A DNA stretch of 64,000 bases from Acrocarpospora pleiomorpha. Lineage in GTDB: Bacteria; Actinomycetota; Actinomycetes; Streptosporangiales; Streptosporangiaceae. Of this stretch, positions 36,908 to 45,254 are shown one piece after another. Every line of letters starts with the position of its first letter. Positions within the stretch are counted from its first letter, which is position 1. Made by a program: the position numbers and the translations under genes. The notes under the pieces were generated by a model. It saw only the letters and a program-made list of their open reading frames with translations. It was not told the origin of the DNA and made no database searches. The stretch is from contig NZ_BLAF01000025.1 of the NCBI RefSeq assembly GCF_009687885.1, positions 87,744-151,743 of the forward strand, written 5' to 3'.

Positions 36908-37012
36908 CCCAAGGTAAAGCCGCTGGTCATCGCTGGTGGAGGCGACGGGTTTTGGGGCTGGTTTTCAGCGGACCTTCGGTTGTGCAGGAAAGCCCGGCGT
37001 GTCGCTGAAATC
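36908..37012 (-). promoter_or_regulatory. Leader of CRISPR array 1
   Basis: This 105-bp stretch abuts the last repeat and aligns without gaps to the leaders of arrays 2, 3 and 4. It starts CCCAAGGTAAAGCC at the repeat and contains an inverted repeat TTTCAGCG (36963-36970) / CGCTGAAA (37003-37010) enclosing CGGTTGTGCA and CCCGG. It is almost identical to the array-2 leader; similarity continues to about 37036 (TCAAGGAGC), then stops. Confidence 0.85.
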
Positions 37013-37103
37013 TGGCGCTATGGAGGAGTCAAGGAGCAGCGACCTTAAGGGTACAGGTCGGTACTTGCTTCCACGCTTGATACTGTCCTCTTTCGTTTCC
37101 CGA

Positions 37104-37538
37104 TCATAGATCCACCTCGAACCAAACCACTCGGCCCTTTGGATGCTGGTGCCAACCCCAGGAGGATGCGATTTCCTGCACAATCCAAAGTCCTAGCCTC
37201 CTGGAACGATAAGGCTCCGAGAACGAGAACGGGTGCACTTCCGGGGCGCTATCAGCCGAGCCCTCGTCTATCACCTGCACGCGGATTGCATGTACGCCGC
37301 CGGTGACTATTATCCGTAGTCTCCCATTCGGAACTCGACCCGAATCCGAATGCCGCACAGAATTGGTAGCCAATTCCGTAGTGAGTAAGACTACTTCATG
37401 AAGGCGGTTGCGGCTTATCCCCGCACATACGCGTTGAACATACTTCCGTGCTCGGGACACCGCGTCCGCGTTACCGAGAAGATTGATGGCACCCATGAAC
37501 GGGGTCAGAGATCCTCCGCTGTCCCTCGCGCTAGACAT
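37104..37538 (-). CDS. ATP-binding protein, anti-sigma-factor (RsbW/SpoIIAB-like) kinase
   Basis: A 144-residue single-domain GHKL ATPase of the HATPase_c_2 type found widely in actinomycetes as putative anti-sigma factors. It has the N box VVLLTTELATNSVRHS, a G1-like IDEGSADSAPEV and a G2-like RRLGLWIVQEIASSWGW, then GRVVWFEVDL at the C-terminus. No sigma factor or anti-anti-sigma gene is adjacent, so the partner is unknown. The first ATG (37538) is used; an internal ATG at 37496 (MGAINLLGNADAV) is possible. Codon bias is weaker than in the core genes, consistent with acquired DNA. Confidence 0.82.
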   Translation of the reverse strand: MSSARDSGGSLTPFMGAINLLGNADAVSRARKYVQRVCAGISRNRLHEVVLLTTELATNSVRHSDSGRVPNGRLRIIVTGGVHAIRVQVIDEGSADSAPEVHPFSFSEPYRSRRLGLWIVQEIASSWGWHQHPKGRVVWFEVDL

Positions 37539-37676
37539 AGGTCCCGCCTGGCAAGAAGTAACACCAAAGACCCACCAGCGCGCTGACAGGCGCCCAGCGT
37601 CGGCCGGGGATCCCCTTTTGCGTTTGACGCCAACAGGGGCCCAGCCCGGTCCCCCGGCCCGGCCAGGCGCAACCGT

Positions 37677-38291
37677 TCACTTCTCCTCCCGACGGCCCCG
37701 ATGACGAGCGATCGTCTTGTGCCATTCCTGCTCGGAGGGCCACTTCTCCGCCGGGGTGACGTAGCTCCCGGTGTCGGCGATGGTGTACACCCAGTTCTTC
37801 TCCCGCAGTGCGGCTGTGGCTTCTCCTGCCGTGACCAGACTGGTCTGGAATCGCTTGGCGAGCATTCTCCGGCTCGGGATCTGGCGGCCTGGCGGTATGT
37901 CACCGGCGCGGATCCGCGTGGCCAGTTCGTCGGCGATCACCAGATAGGTCGGCATCACCTGGGGGGCGGGTGTGGTGTCCTCCGGTCCGACGAACGTGCC
38001 CGCCCCCGCCACCGTGTGTGCCAGGTGCCGGGTACGCAGCGCCTCATGCGCCTTCCGCGAGGTCGTGATCGAGACGTTGTATTGCTGGGCCAGTTCGGTC
38101 TGGCTGCCGATCCGGTCTCCGGGCACCAGTTTCCCCTGATGGATCTGCTTCTCGATGTCATTGGCGATCCGCACGTACAGCGGGTCTTCATCCCCGTCGC
38201 TCAGGTCGCGAGATGGGCGTCCCGGACCTCTGCCGGCTTCCTTCACCCAGTCCCGCTCGTCCGGGAGGCCTTTGTCTTTGTGGGTCATCAT
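37677..38291 (-). CDS. GntR-family regulator with two tandem winged-helix domains
   Basis: A 204-residue protein with two GntR-type N-terminal DNA-binding modules and no effector domain. Module 1 (about 38-102): PLYVRIANDIEKQIHQGKL, PGDRIGSQTELAQQYNVS, ending VAGAGTFVG. Module 2 (about 115-180): YLVIADELATRIRAGDIPPG, IPSRRMLAKRFQTS, ending IADTGSYVTP. Both keep the GntR wing signature (G-T/S-F/Y-V). A single-chain double winged helix could bind an extended or asymmetric operator. It lies in the accessory region between arrays 1 and 2; its target is unknown. Confidence 0.82.
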   Translation of the reverse strand: MMTHKDKGLPDERDWVKEAGRGPGRPSRDLSDGDEDPLYVRIANDIEKQIHQGKLVPGDRIGSQTELAQQYNVSITTSRKAHEALRTRHLAHTVAGAGTFVGPEDTTPAPQVMPTYLVIADELATRIRAGDIPPGRQIPSRRMLAKRFQTSLVTAGEATAALREKNWVYTIADTGSYVTPAEKWPSEQEWHKTIARHRGRREEK

Positions 38292-38322
38292 CTATTCCCG
38301 CCCCCAGCGGGACCTGTTTGGT

Positions 38323-38640
38323 TGAGGCGCGACACCATTGACTCCTCTGGGCGGGCCGTTCAAGGGCCGCGAAGGTAGGTGTGCGTGACTTCAATCTCCC
38401 GGCCGGGGTGATCGGGCCTCCTCAGCCAGGCGTTCAACTCGGGCGTACAGGAGGCCCTCCCACGTCTTAGGGGTCCCCCGGGGGTGGTCGGGCCTCCCAC
38501 CAGCCGTGCTGCAAACTCGGGCGGGTAGGAGGCCCTTCCACGTCTTGGGCGGCTCGGGCCACAAATGAGGCGCGACACCAAGAACTTTCGCTGAGCGGTC
38601 AAAGGCCGCGAAGATAGGTGAGGGTGACCTGGATCTCTCG
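38323..38640 (-). repeat. Pair of diverged direct repeats at the 3' end of the TPR gene
   Basis: Blocks at about 38323-38399 and 38564-38640 share GAGGCGCGACACCA, CCGCGAAG-TAGGTG and ATCTC. The second block contains the last codons of the TPR gene; the first repeats them as an orphan C-terminal end. Between the two blocks is a further internal duplication of about 66 bp (units starting near 38407 and 38477, each with TCGGGCCTCC, AACTCGGGCG and TTCCACGTCTT-like parts). The arrangement suggests tandem duplication and decay of a gene end. Confidence 0.6.
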
Positions 38641-40122
38641 AGACAGTTTCGTCGCCGCAGGATCGGTGAAGGCGGCCAGATCGGTCAGCGCGAGTTCCCA
38701 CTGGGTACGGGCCTGTGGGAGGCGTTGCATCGAGGCTAGGGCCTTGCCCATCCCGACCAGGCTCAACGCCTGATGCCAGCGGTCGCCCAGATCGCGGTGG
38801 ACCGCTTCGGCGGCGCGGTGCAGGCTAACCGCCTCCGCCGCGCGGCCCTGCGCCCGGTGGGTTTCCGCGGCTGCGGCCAGGGCCAGGGCTTCGCCGCCGC
38901 GCTCGCCGAACTCGTGGTGGATCTCGGCGGCGTGCTGGTAGGTCTCCAGCGCGTCGGCGGGCTGCCCAGCTGCGAGCTGCACATGGCCGAACTCCAGCAG
39001 CCGGGTTGCTCGCCACGTCGGGTTGCCAACGGTGGTGGTGGCGATGGCCAGGGCGGCGTCTATAGAGGCTCGGGCGCTGACCAGGTCCCCTTGGGTCCGC
39101 TGGGCGCGGGCCAGGAGGAACAGCGCGTGGCCTTGGCAGGAGCGGTCGTGGAAATGGTCGAAGACTTCCGCGATTTCGCCGAGGATGTGCGCGGCCTCCG
39201 CCGCCCGGTCCAGTTCGATCAGTGTTTCCGCTTCGTTGGTGCCGGTCACGGCCACCCCGTGGGCCATGTCGTCGAGTTCGGCGAAGATGAGCGAGCTGTC
39301 CTCAAAGTGCATGCGGGCTTCCCGCAGGTGGCGTCGGCTCAGGGCAAGCAGGCCGAGCGCGTTCACCGAACGTGCCTGGCCGAAACGGTCGCCCAGACGG
39401 CGGTAGATCACCAGCGCGTGACGATGATGAGATTCGGCTTCCCGTGGGCGGTAGGTCTGGGCGTACAGGTCGCCGAGGCTTTCGGCGGCCAGCGCCTGAC
39501 CGGTGAGGTCGCCGTCGGCGACGGCGGAGGCGGCGCCGATGGTGGCCACTTCTTGCCAGTCGGTGAAGGCGTTGCGCTGGGCGTAGACGGCGCGCAGCAC
39601 GGCCGACATCCGCCAGGCCAGCCCGTGCAGCCCGGCCTGCGCAGCCGTACGGACAATGGAGACGATGGTGGCCCGCTCGGCTTCCCACCAGGCCGCAGCG
39701 GCCCGCGGCGTGTCGAAGGTCTTGGGCGTGACCCCGGCCGGGACCTCCTCCTCCAAGTCGTAGGCATCGCACGGGGCCAAGGCATCCTGGACCCAATCAC
39801 AGGTGTGCAGATACCAGCAGACCAGCCGTACCAGCGCGTCATCTGCCTGTCTGGCGGATGGCCAGGCCCGCTCGGCAGCGTGGGTACGCAACGGCTCATC
39901 GAGCCGGTACCGGCCGGGCACCACCCGTTTGGCTAGACCCACCCCGTGGAAACTCTCCAACAGGCTCAGGATCGGCCCAACCCGACTCCCGTCCAGCGCG
40001 GCAGCCGACTCCGCCGAGAAATCGGCCCCTGGATGCAACCCAAGCAGCCCGAACAGCCGCACGGCATCATCGGACAGCGCGAAGAATCCTTCCTCTCGTA
40101 CAGAGCGCGTCTGGACGTCCAT
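38599..40122 (-). CDS. TPR protein resembling the C-terminal part of AfsR/SARP-type regulators
   Basis: A 507-residue protein starting at ATG 40122 (MDVQTRSVREEGFFALSDDA) with AGGAAG upstream. Residues about 14-80 (LSDDAVRLFGLLGLHPGADF, then LLESFHGVGLAKRVVPGRYR) match the winged-helix segment that follows NB-ARC in AfsR-like regulators. The rest is a series of TPR motifs (for example AAESLGDLYAQTYRPREAES, ALGLLALSRRHLREARMHFE). The DNA-binding and NB-ARC ATPase domains expected upstream are missing, so this is either a stand-alone helper or a truncated regulator. A duplicated copy of its last codons lies 240 bp downstream. Confidence 0.7.
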   Translation of the reverse strand: MDVQTRSVREEGFFALSDDAVRLFGLLGLHPGADFSAESAAALDGSRVGPILSLLESFHGVGLAKRVVPGRYRLDEPLRTHAAERAWPSARQADDALVRLVCWYLHTCDWVQDALAPCDAYDLEEEVPAGVTPKTFDTPRAAAAWWEAERATIVSIVRTAAQAGLHGLAWRMSAVLRAVYAQRNAFTDWQEVATIGAASAVADGDLTGQALAAESLGDLYAQTYRPREAESHHRHALVIYRRLGDRFGQARSVNALGLLALSRRHLREARMHFEDSSLIFAELDDMAHGVAVTGTNEAETLIELDRAAEAAHILGEIAEVFDHFHDRSCQGHALFLLARAQRTQGDLVSARASIDAALAIATTTVGNPTWRATRLLEFGHVQLAAGQPADALETYQHAAEIHHEFGERGGEALALAAAAETHRAQGRAAEAVSLHRAAEAVHRDLGDRWHQALSLVGMGKALASMQRLPQARTQWELALTDLAAFTDPAATKLSREIQVTLTYLRGL

Positions 40123-40635
40123 TGCTCTTCCTACCTCTCGGTTTGGCTGATCCGGAGGAAACTGCCAGGAACGTGCATGACAAGGAGAGGCCGCGTCGGC
40201 AGGCAGGAAACAGCGAAAGGGAAGGACCCTCTCGCGCCGCCGCGCCGGACATCTTCCGCCTCCACAGGACCTCTTCCTGATCAAGCCTCGGTCAGTCGCA
40301 AACCCGGCCTTGGGCGCTCGCTTCGGATTTGGCACGCCGAGGAGAGACGCGAGCCTGTCCGCTGTGGACACCTCGTCACCGACTTGGCCGAACTCATAGC
40401 CCCGCTCAGTGACGTAATGGCCGGGGACCAACTTGATCGTCTCGACCATGCATGCTGCTGCGGCAAGATTCGTAACCATGAGGCGAGAGGCCACGCAGTG
40501 GTCGGTAGTCAGTCCACGTCCCACTGGGAGCGTGGCAAGCTGCTTCAGCGCCGTCGTGCTCGTCATAAGGTCGAGTACACCGGCGGCGTTCATCGGCCGG
40601 GAGATGACATCTGATGACACGGAGCAAAAGCCGAA
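40123..40635. other. About 510 bp without a convincing gene
   Basis: The minus strand stays open through this stretch in frame with the TPR gene. Its translation (for example MTSTTALKQLATLPVGRGL and VETIKLVPGHYVTERGYEF) matches no family I know and lacks an NB-ARC domain. It may be the remains of a small gene or chance open frame in GC-rich DNA. It separates the leftward TPR gene from the rightward SLOG-like gene, so it should hold divergent promoters. Confidence 0.4.
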
Positions 40636-41094
40636 ATGCCCAAATCGCTGACGATTACCGGGTCTCGATCCACTCAGCATCGAGAGCTGTCGGAATACAG
40701 GGACCTCTTCGCCGCCTATATCGGCCCGTTTGCTGTCCCGGATTCGCATTTCTACCTCGGTGGAGCCAGCGGGATTGATTCGCTCGCCCTGCTGTGGTTG
40801 TCCGATAACACCTCCGCCCGCCTCACGGTAGTCGTCCCGGCGACGCTCGCCGACCAACCCGCTGACGCCCGGCACGCTGTTGCGACGGTTCGGGACAGCG
40901 GGCGGCTTGATGATCTAGTAGAACTGAAAGGCGAAGCTCGGACGACGGGTTATCACGCGCGCAATCGCTGGATGGTGGACCGCAGTGAGTTCATCATCGG
41001 ATTCCCGCTCGCTACTGATCTGTCCAGCGGGACGGCCTATACCCTTGACTACGCGGCCACCCATGGGAAACCTAGGCTGATCGTGCCGATCTGA
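40636..41094 (+). CDS. SLOG/DprA-like Rossmann nucleotide-binding protein
   Basis: A 152-residue single-domain protein. It has the SLOG-superfamily pattern: an initial beta strand and glycine-serine turn (SLTITGSRSTQHRELSEY), a GGASGIDSLALLW loop, a central strand (LTVVVPATLADQP), an ARTTGYHARNRWMVDRSEFI block (the R-N-x-x-x-x motif of DprA/Smf), and FPLATDLSSGTAYTLDYAATHG before the last strand. SLOG proteins bind nucleotide-derived signals (Thoeris, CBASS-linked) or single-stranded DNA (DprA). It lacks the C-terminal winged helix of true DprA. It precedes an XRE-TPR gene by 26 bp and lies next to CRISPR array 2. A defence role is possible but unproven. Confidence 0.72.
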   Translation: MPKSLTITGSRSTQHRELSEYRDLFAAYIGPFAVPDSHFYLGGASGIDSLALLWLSDNTSARLTVVVPATLADQPADARHAVATVRDSGRLDDLVELKGEARTTGYHARNRWMVDRSEFIIGFPLATDLSSGTAYTLDYAATHGKPRLIVPI

Positions 41095-41120
41095 AAGTCT
41101 GCCCGTGTTTTACTGCACGT

Positions 41121-42464
41121 ATGGGCACCACCCGGCCAAGTGCCGATATCCTGAGACGCCTTCGACAGGCTCGGGGCTGGTCATGGGCGTACCAGGCCCG
41201 CTTGTTGCGCGACCTGGCTCAGACGCTGCAGTTTGCGCGCATTGGATCGAATTCTGTCGCGAGCATCCAGCGGACAATCGCGCGGTGGGAGAACGGCACC
41301 AGCACTCCGGACGATCGGTACCAAGTCCTCCTCGCCCACGCCTTCGCGCGCACGCCCACAGGTGATGTCTCTCTAGGCCCCGGCTCAGACTTCGCCGTGC
41401 TTCTGAACGCCTTCGAAGAGGCAGGTACAGCCCGGCAAACGTTGGACGAGTTGACCGCGGCCGTGGCGGCGGTCGGGACCGACATGGGCCTGGCGGCGTT
41501 CCTCAGCGAGCCGTTGCGAGCTGACATCGCGCGCGCCTTGGCCGATGGCAGCACTATGGAGCTCGACATCCTGGACCGGTTGGGCGACGCGAGCGCTGCC
41601 GTGAATCGGCAGATCGGTACGGTCCCGTTCGTGCGGCTGCACTTGGCCCAAGCGGCAATCGTTGAGGTGTGCCGCCGACTACTCGGCCGCCACGCGCACA
41701 CGCCCATCCGCGCACGGATGGTGGAGGTGGCCGGTGTCACGCTCTCGCTGGCCGCCAGGCTGGCGTTCGAGAATCACGACGATGCGGCCGCACTCGCCCT
41801 TTACGATGAGGCCACATCCCTGCCATTCGAAGCTGGTCAGGAGCATAGACGCGCTCTCATCCGCACGAGCCAGACCATGGTGGTCTACTACGCGACCGGG
41901 GATCTTGAGAGGGCCAACGCCATCGCCAACGCCGCCGTTCAGGAGGCACGTCGGGGAGCGAGCGTGGTCGTCCGCGCCCGTTGCCATGCCTTGCAGGCCG
42001 AGATGGCCGCTCGCTCCGGCAAGGAACGGCACGCCCGCACAGCGTTGCATCTGGCCTGGCATGATCTTGATTTGGACACCACAAGCGATCCGGCCGTGGA
42101 CAGCTTCACGCCCGGCCATCTCCAGGGCTTCGTAGGCGTCTGCGGCATCTTCATCGGGGAGGCCGAGAAGGCTGAGCAGCAGCTGGCCAGCTCGGCGGCA
42201 GCATTGACCGGGTTCCGCGACGCCGTTCAGCGTGGCATCGTCCTCGCCGACCGGGCACTCGCCGTACTCCGCACCGGTGCGCCCGGAGCGGCCGAGGCTA
42301 CAGCTGGGCTGCTGCACGAGTGCGTCGACTTGACCGCCGCGACCCGCGCACGCGTGCCGGCCCAGCGGCTCCGGCAGACCCGACTTGCCTTGCGGCCCTG
42401 GCGTACAGACACGTTCGTAGCCGATCTTGACGACCACATTCATACCGCCCTCGTCGGACTCTGA
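41121..42464 (+). CDS. XRE-type helix-turn-helix protein with TPR-like C-terminal region
   Basis: A 447-residue protein. The N-terminus (about 8-75: ILRRLRQARGWSWAYQARLL, then NSVASIQRTIARWENGTSTP) is a Cro/XRE helix-turn-helix with the typical WExG-like end. The remainder is alpha-helical with TPR-like repeats (for example ARLAFENHDDAAALALYDEA, TMVVYYATGDLERANAIANA), as in many actinomycete regulators that sense peptides or metabolites. It probably forms an operon with the SLOG-like gene, 26 bp upstream. Its stop lies 40 bp before the decayed end of array 2. Target and signal are unknown. Confidence 0.8.
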   Translation: MGTTRPSADILRRLRQARGWSWAYQARLLRDLAQTLQFARIGSNSVASIQRTIARWENGTSTPDDRYQVLLAHAFARTPTGDVSLGPGSDFAVLLNAFEEAGTARQTLDELTAAVAAVGTDMGLAAFLSEPLRADIARALADGSTMELDILDRLGDASAAVNRQIGTVPFVRLHLAQAAIVEVCRRLLGRHAHTPIRARMVEVAGVTLSLAARLAFENHDDAAALALYDEATSLPFEAGQEHRRALIRTSQTMVVYYATGDLERANAIANAAVQEARRGASVVVRARCHALQAEMAARSGKERHARTALHLAWHDLDLDTTSDPAVDSFTPGHLQGFVGVCGIFIGEAEKAEQQLASSAAALTGFRDAVQRGIVLADRALAVLRTGAPGAAEATAGLLHECVDLTAATRARVPAQRLRQTRLALRPWRTDTFVADLDDHIHTALVGL

Positions 42465-42504
42465 GGCGGCTGGGCCCTTCCCCGGAGTTGGGTGCTGCGT
42501 GGGA

Positions 42505-44631
42505 GATCGCGACCCTCGTAGGGGCGATGAGGAATTGTGCGTGTATTGCTACCAACTCCACTGGCCGCAGTGTTGTGACCCCTCGCAGGGGCGATGAGGA
42601 CTTCGGCGCGGTGAATCCAGGCGCGAAGTATCGGTTGTGACCCCTCGCAGGGGCGATGAGGACCCCCCATGCCGCCGACATGATTGTCAACTCACCGTTG
42701 CGACCCCTCGCAGGGGCGATGAGGACGAGGGCATCTGGGGTGGCACGACGAAGGCGGAACGGTTGCGACCCCTCGCAGGGGCGATGAGGACATCGGAACT
42801 GGTCTGCGGTGAGCCCACGCCCACAAGTTGCGACCCCTCGCAGGGGCGATGAGGACCGGTGAGCCGGTGGACGCCGAAGTCGTCGATGACGTGTTGCGAC
42901 CCCTCGCAGGGGCGATGAGGACGTGGATGCGCGGGCCGGCGTAGAACGCGGTGTGAGGTTGCGACCCCTCGCAGGGGCGATGAGGACCGAAGATCGCCGG
43001 AATCGACCTCGACGAACTGGAGTTGCGACCCCTCGCAGGGGCGATGAGGACCTGGGAGATCGGGCCCAAAGCCATCAGCCCAGCCCGTTGCGACCCCTCG
43101 CAGGGGCGATGAGGACTCAGGTCACGGACGACGAGTTCATCACGTGCGTCAGGTTGCGACCCCTCGCAGGGGCGATGAGGACCCCGGCCCCCTACCGGAT
43201 CGGCAACCCGCCCTACGCGTTGCGACCCCTCGCAGGGGCGATGAGGACCGGACCGAGTGCCTGTGCCAGCGGGTCGAGTCACTCGTGTTGCGACCCCTCG
43301 CAGGGGCGATGAGGACAACAGCTCGATCTGCACGCCCTCCCACGACGTCGCCGTTGCGACCCCTCGCAGGGGCGATGAGGACCTTCGTAGCCACCATGCG
43401 AACAGCAGCCCCCTCGTTGCGACCCCTCGCAGGGGCGATGAGGACCGGCAGGGCCGTCCCGGTCGAGGAACTTTGGCCGGTTGCGACCCCTCGCAGGGGC
43501 GATGAGGACTTCCCCGTGGGGGTAGAGCGCCAGCAGCGTGGTGTGTTGCGACCCCTCGCAGGGGCGATGAGGACGTGGGGGTGGGGCCGAGGGCGGCAGG
43601 CCCAGCAACGTTGCGACCCCTCGCAGGGGCGATGAGGACCAATGAGAAAGCGTCCCGTCCTCATCGAGATAAATGCGTTGCGACCCCTCGCAGGGGCGAT
43701 GAGGACCCGGAGGGCTGGGCGTAGACGTCGGCGATGTTGGCGTTGCGACCCCTCGCAGGGGCGATGAGGACGCCAGCTCGGCGGCCTCGGCCGGACTGTG
43801 CCCCTGCCGTTGCGACCCCTCGCAGGGGCGATGAGGACAGCCGAACGGCTCCTTCGGCCGGGCCGACTTCACCGGTTGCGACCCCTCGCAGGGGCGATGA
43901 GGACCCGAACAGCAGGCCGCCTACGTCCAACACACACACGTTGCGACCCCTCGCAGGGGCGATGAGGACGTCGTGGTGGGCTTTGTCGATCCAGTTGCGC
44001 CATGCCGGTTGCGACCCCTCGCAGGGGCGATGAGGACTGGGGAGTGTCCCCGCCACCAGCGCCTGGGAGTCGTGTTGCGACCCCTCGCAGGGGCGATGAG
44101 GACGCTAGCCCAGCGGTTCGGCTGGCGGGTCGAGATCCAGTTGCGACCCCTCGCAGGGGCGATGAGGACCGGCCTCATCGTGCCGAAAATCACCCGGATG
44201 CACATGTTGCGACCCCTCGCAGGGGCGATGAGGACTCAAGAGGCCCGACGAGGAGTACTTGGAGAGGCTGGTGTTGCGACCCCTCGCAGGGGCGATGAGG
44301 ACCGAGTCCCTCGGGTTGTCGGCCGACCAGATGGTGTTGCGACCCCTCGCAGGGGCGATGAGGACAAGGCGTACAGCTCGCCGGTGTCCGCCTCCTCCGA
44401 GTGTTGCGACCCCTCGCAGGGGCGATGAGGACCTGGTGGTGTACGGCTACTACGCCTTCACCGTCCAGGTTGCGACCCCTCGCAGGGGCGATGAGGACGT
44501 CATCACCACCAACGCGACCACCGACCTCCACTTCGAGTTGCGACCCCTCGCAGGGGCGATGAGGACCCGGTCTGCAGCGGGGAGTAGCCCAGGATGTGCT
44601 GGTTGCGACCCCTCGCAGGGGCGATGAGGAC
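42505..44631 (-). CRISPR. CRISPR array 2: 32 intact repeats plus one decayed end repeat (class A)
   Basis: Thirty-two 30-nt repeats run from 42572 to 44631 (starts include 42572, 42634, 42697, 42762, 43022, 43287, 43545, 43809, 44074, 44336, 44602), spacers 32-38 nt. A decayed repeat sits at about 42505-42534. The repeat is the class A type of array 1 (crRNA-sense end GTCGCAAC), except that the repeats at 42572 and 42634, at the leader-distal end, read GTCACAAC. The leader is on the right, so transcription runs leftward and spacers near 44580 are the newest. Several spacers translate cleanly in frame, as expected of phage coding DNA. Confidence 0.98.
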
Positions 44632-44736
44632 CCCAAGGTAAAGCCGCTGGTCGTTGGCGGTGGGGGCGGCGGGTTTTGGGGCTAGTTTTCAGCGGACCTC
44701 CGGTTGTGCAGGAAAGCCCGGCGTGTCGCTGAAATT
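44632..44736 (-). promoter_or_regulatory. Leader of CRISPR array 2
   Basis: Abuts the last repeat, starts CCCAAGGTAAAGCCGCTGG and is nearly identical to the array-1 leader. The inverted repeat TTTCAGCG (44687-44694) / CGCTGAAA (44727-44734) lies at the same distance from the repeat as in the other leaders. Thirty bp further lies the stop codon of a cas2 remnant, matching the cas2-leader-array order seen at array 4. Confidence 0.85.
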
Positions 44737-44766
44737 TTGGCGCTATAGAGGGGTCAAGGAGCTGGG

Positions 44767-44901
44767 TTAAAGGATATCCGTGGGTTCAGGTTCGGTGGCT
44801 CCCCAGGCGAGGTGTTGAGGGGTGCTGCCGGGCGGGAAGGTGTAGACGATGACGCTGTAGTAGGTGAGATCGAGGACGGTGGTGACGGAGGCTTGGAAAC
44901 G
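44767..44901 (-). pseudogene. cas2: 3' fragment of a second cas2 gene
   Basis: Reading the minus strand from 44901 to the TAA at 44767-44769 gives 44 residues that align end to end with the C-terminal half of the intact Cas2 (54750-55013): RFQASVTTVLDLTYYSVIVY against RFQAAVAGVIDTGYDSVLVY, then YTFPPGSTP, W-G-A and a final P-T/S-D-I-L. By hand 26 of 44 positions are identical. The N-terminal half is replaced by a decayed transposase. It sits beside the array-2 leader exactly as intact cas2 sits beside the array-4 leader. It is a diverged homologue, so a relic of a separate cas operon rather than a recent copy. Confidence 0.85.
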
Positions 44902-44912
44902 GCGTAGTTGGG

Positions 44913-45201
44913 CTCCAGGCCGAGCGCGTACTTCCAGTCGATCCTCGCCCGGACAGCCTCAGCGGCTTGGCGGTCGGACAGGCCTTCGCCGAACTGCAAG
45001 ATGGACACCAGCGCCAGACGGGCTGGAGAGAGCGGGTCGTCCCAGGGCCGAGAAGGCGGCGGCGAAGTCCTGATCTCGAAACAGCACGCCCAGCTCGTCG
45101 CGGATCCGGATCGCCATGCTCCCCTTGGGGAACGCGGCCCGCGCCACCTCGACGGTGATGCTCGGGATCAGCTCGGATTCGACTTGGCGCAGCGACACCA
45201 C
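44913..45201 (-). pseudogene. Decayed IS1182-like transposase, N-terminal part
   Basis: Two minus-strand frames together give the N-terminus of an IS1182-type (DDE) transposase: EVARAAFPKGSMAIRIRDEL and LFRDQDFAAAFSALGRPAL in one frame, then ILQFGEGLSDRQAAEAVRAR followed by IDWKYALGLE in another, with a frameshift near 45000-45050. Homology ends at the GLE motif, about 12 bp before the cas2 fragment begins. The remaining several hundred residues are absent. The other side ends close to the leader-distal end of array 3. It looks like an insertion that removed cas genes and then decayed. Confidence 0.75.
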
Positions 45202-45254
45202 GACCCGCTCTCGGCAAGATCAACGGTGTCCTTGTAGATGGGGCGGGCGTTCTT

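Noticed and set aside
37104..42464. Prophage or integrated plasmid between arrays 1 and 2
   Set aside because: No integrase, capsid, replication or transfer gene is present. The five genes look like chromosomal regulators and a SLOG protein.
42692..43642. Long open frames across CRISPR arrays with repeated peptides such as SSPLRGVAT and LRPLAGAMRT
   Set aside because: They are translations of the CRISPR repeats. Repeat plus spacer lengths are often multiples of three, which keeps frames open. They are not genes.
43992..44001. Extra repeat suggested by GTTGCGCC inside an array-2 spacer
   Set aside because: Only the first seven bases match the repeat and the spacing is wrong. It is part of a spacer.
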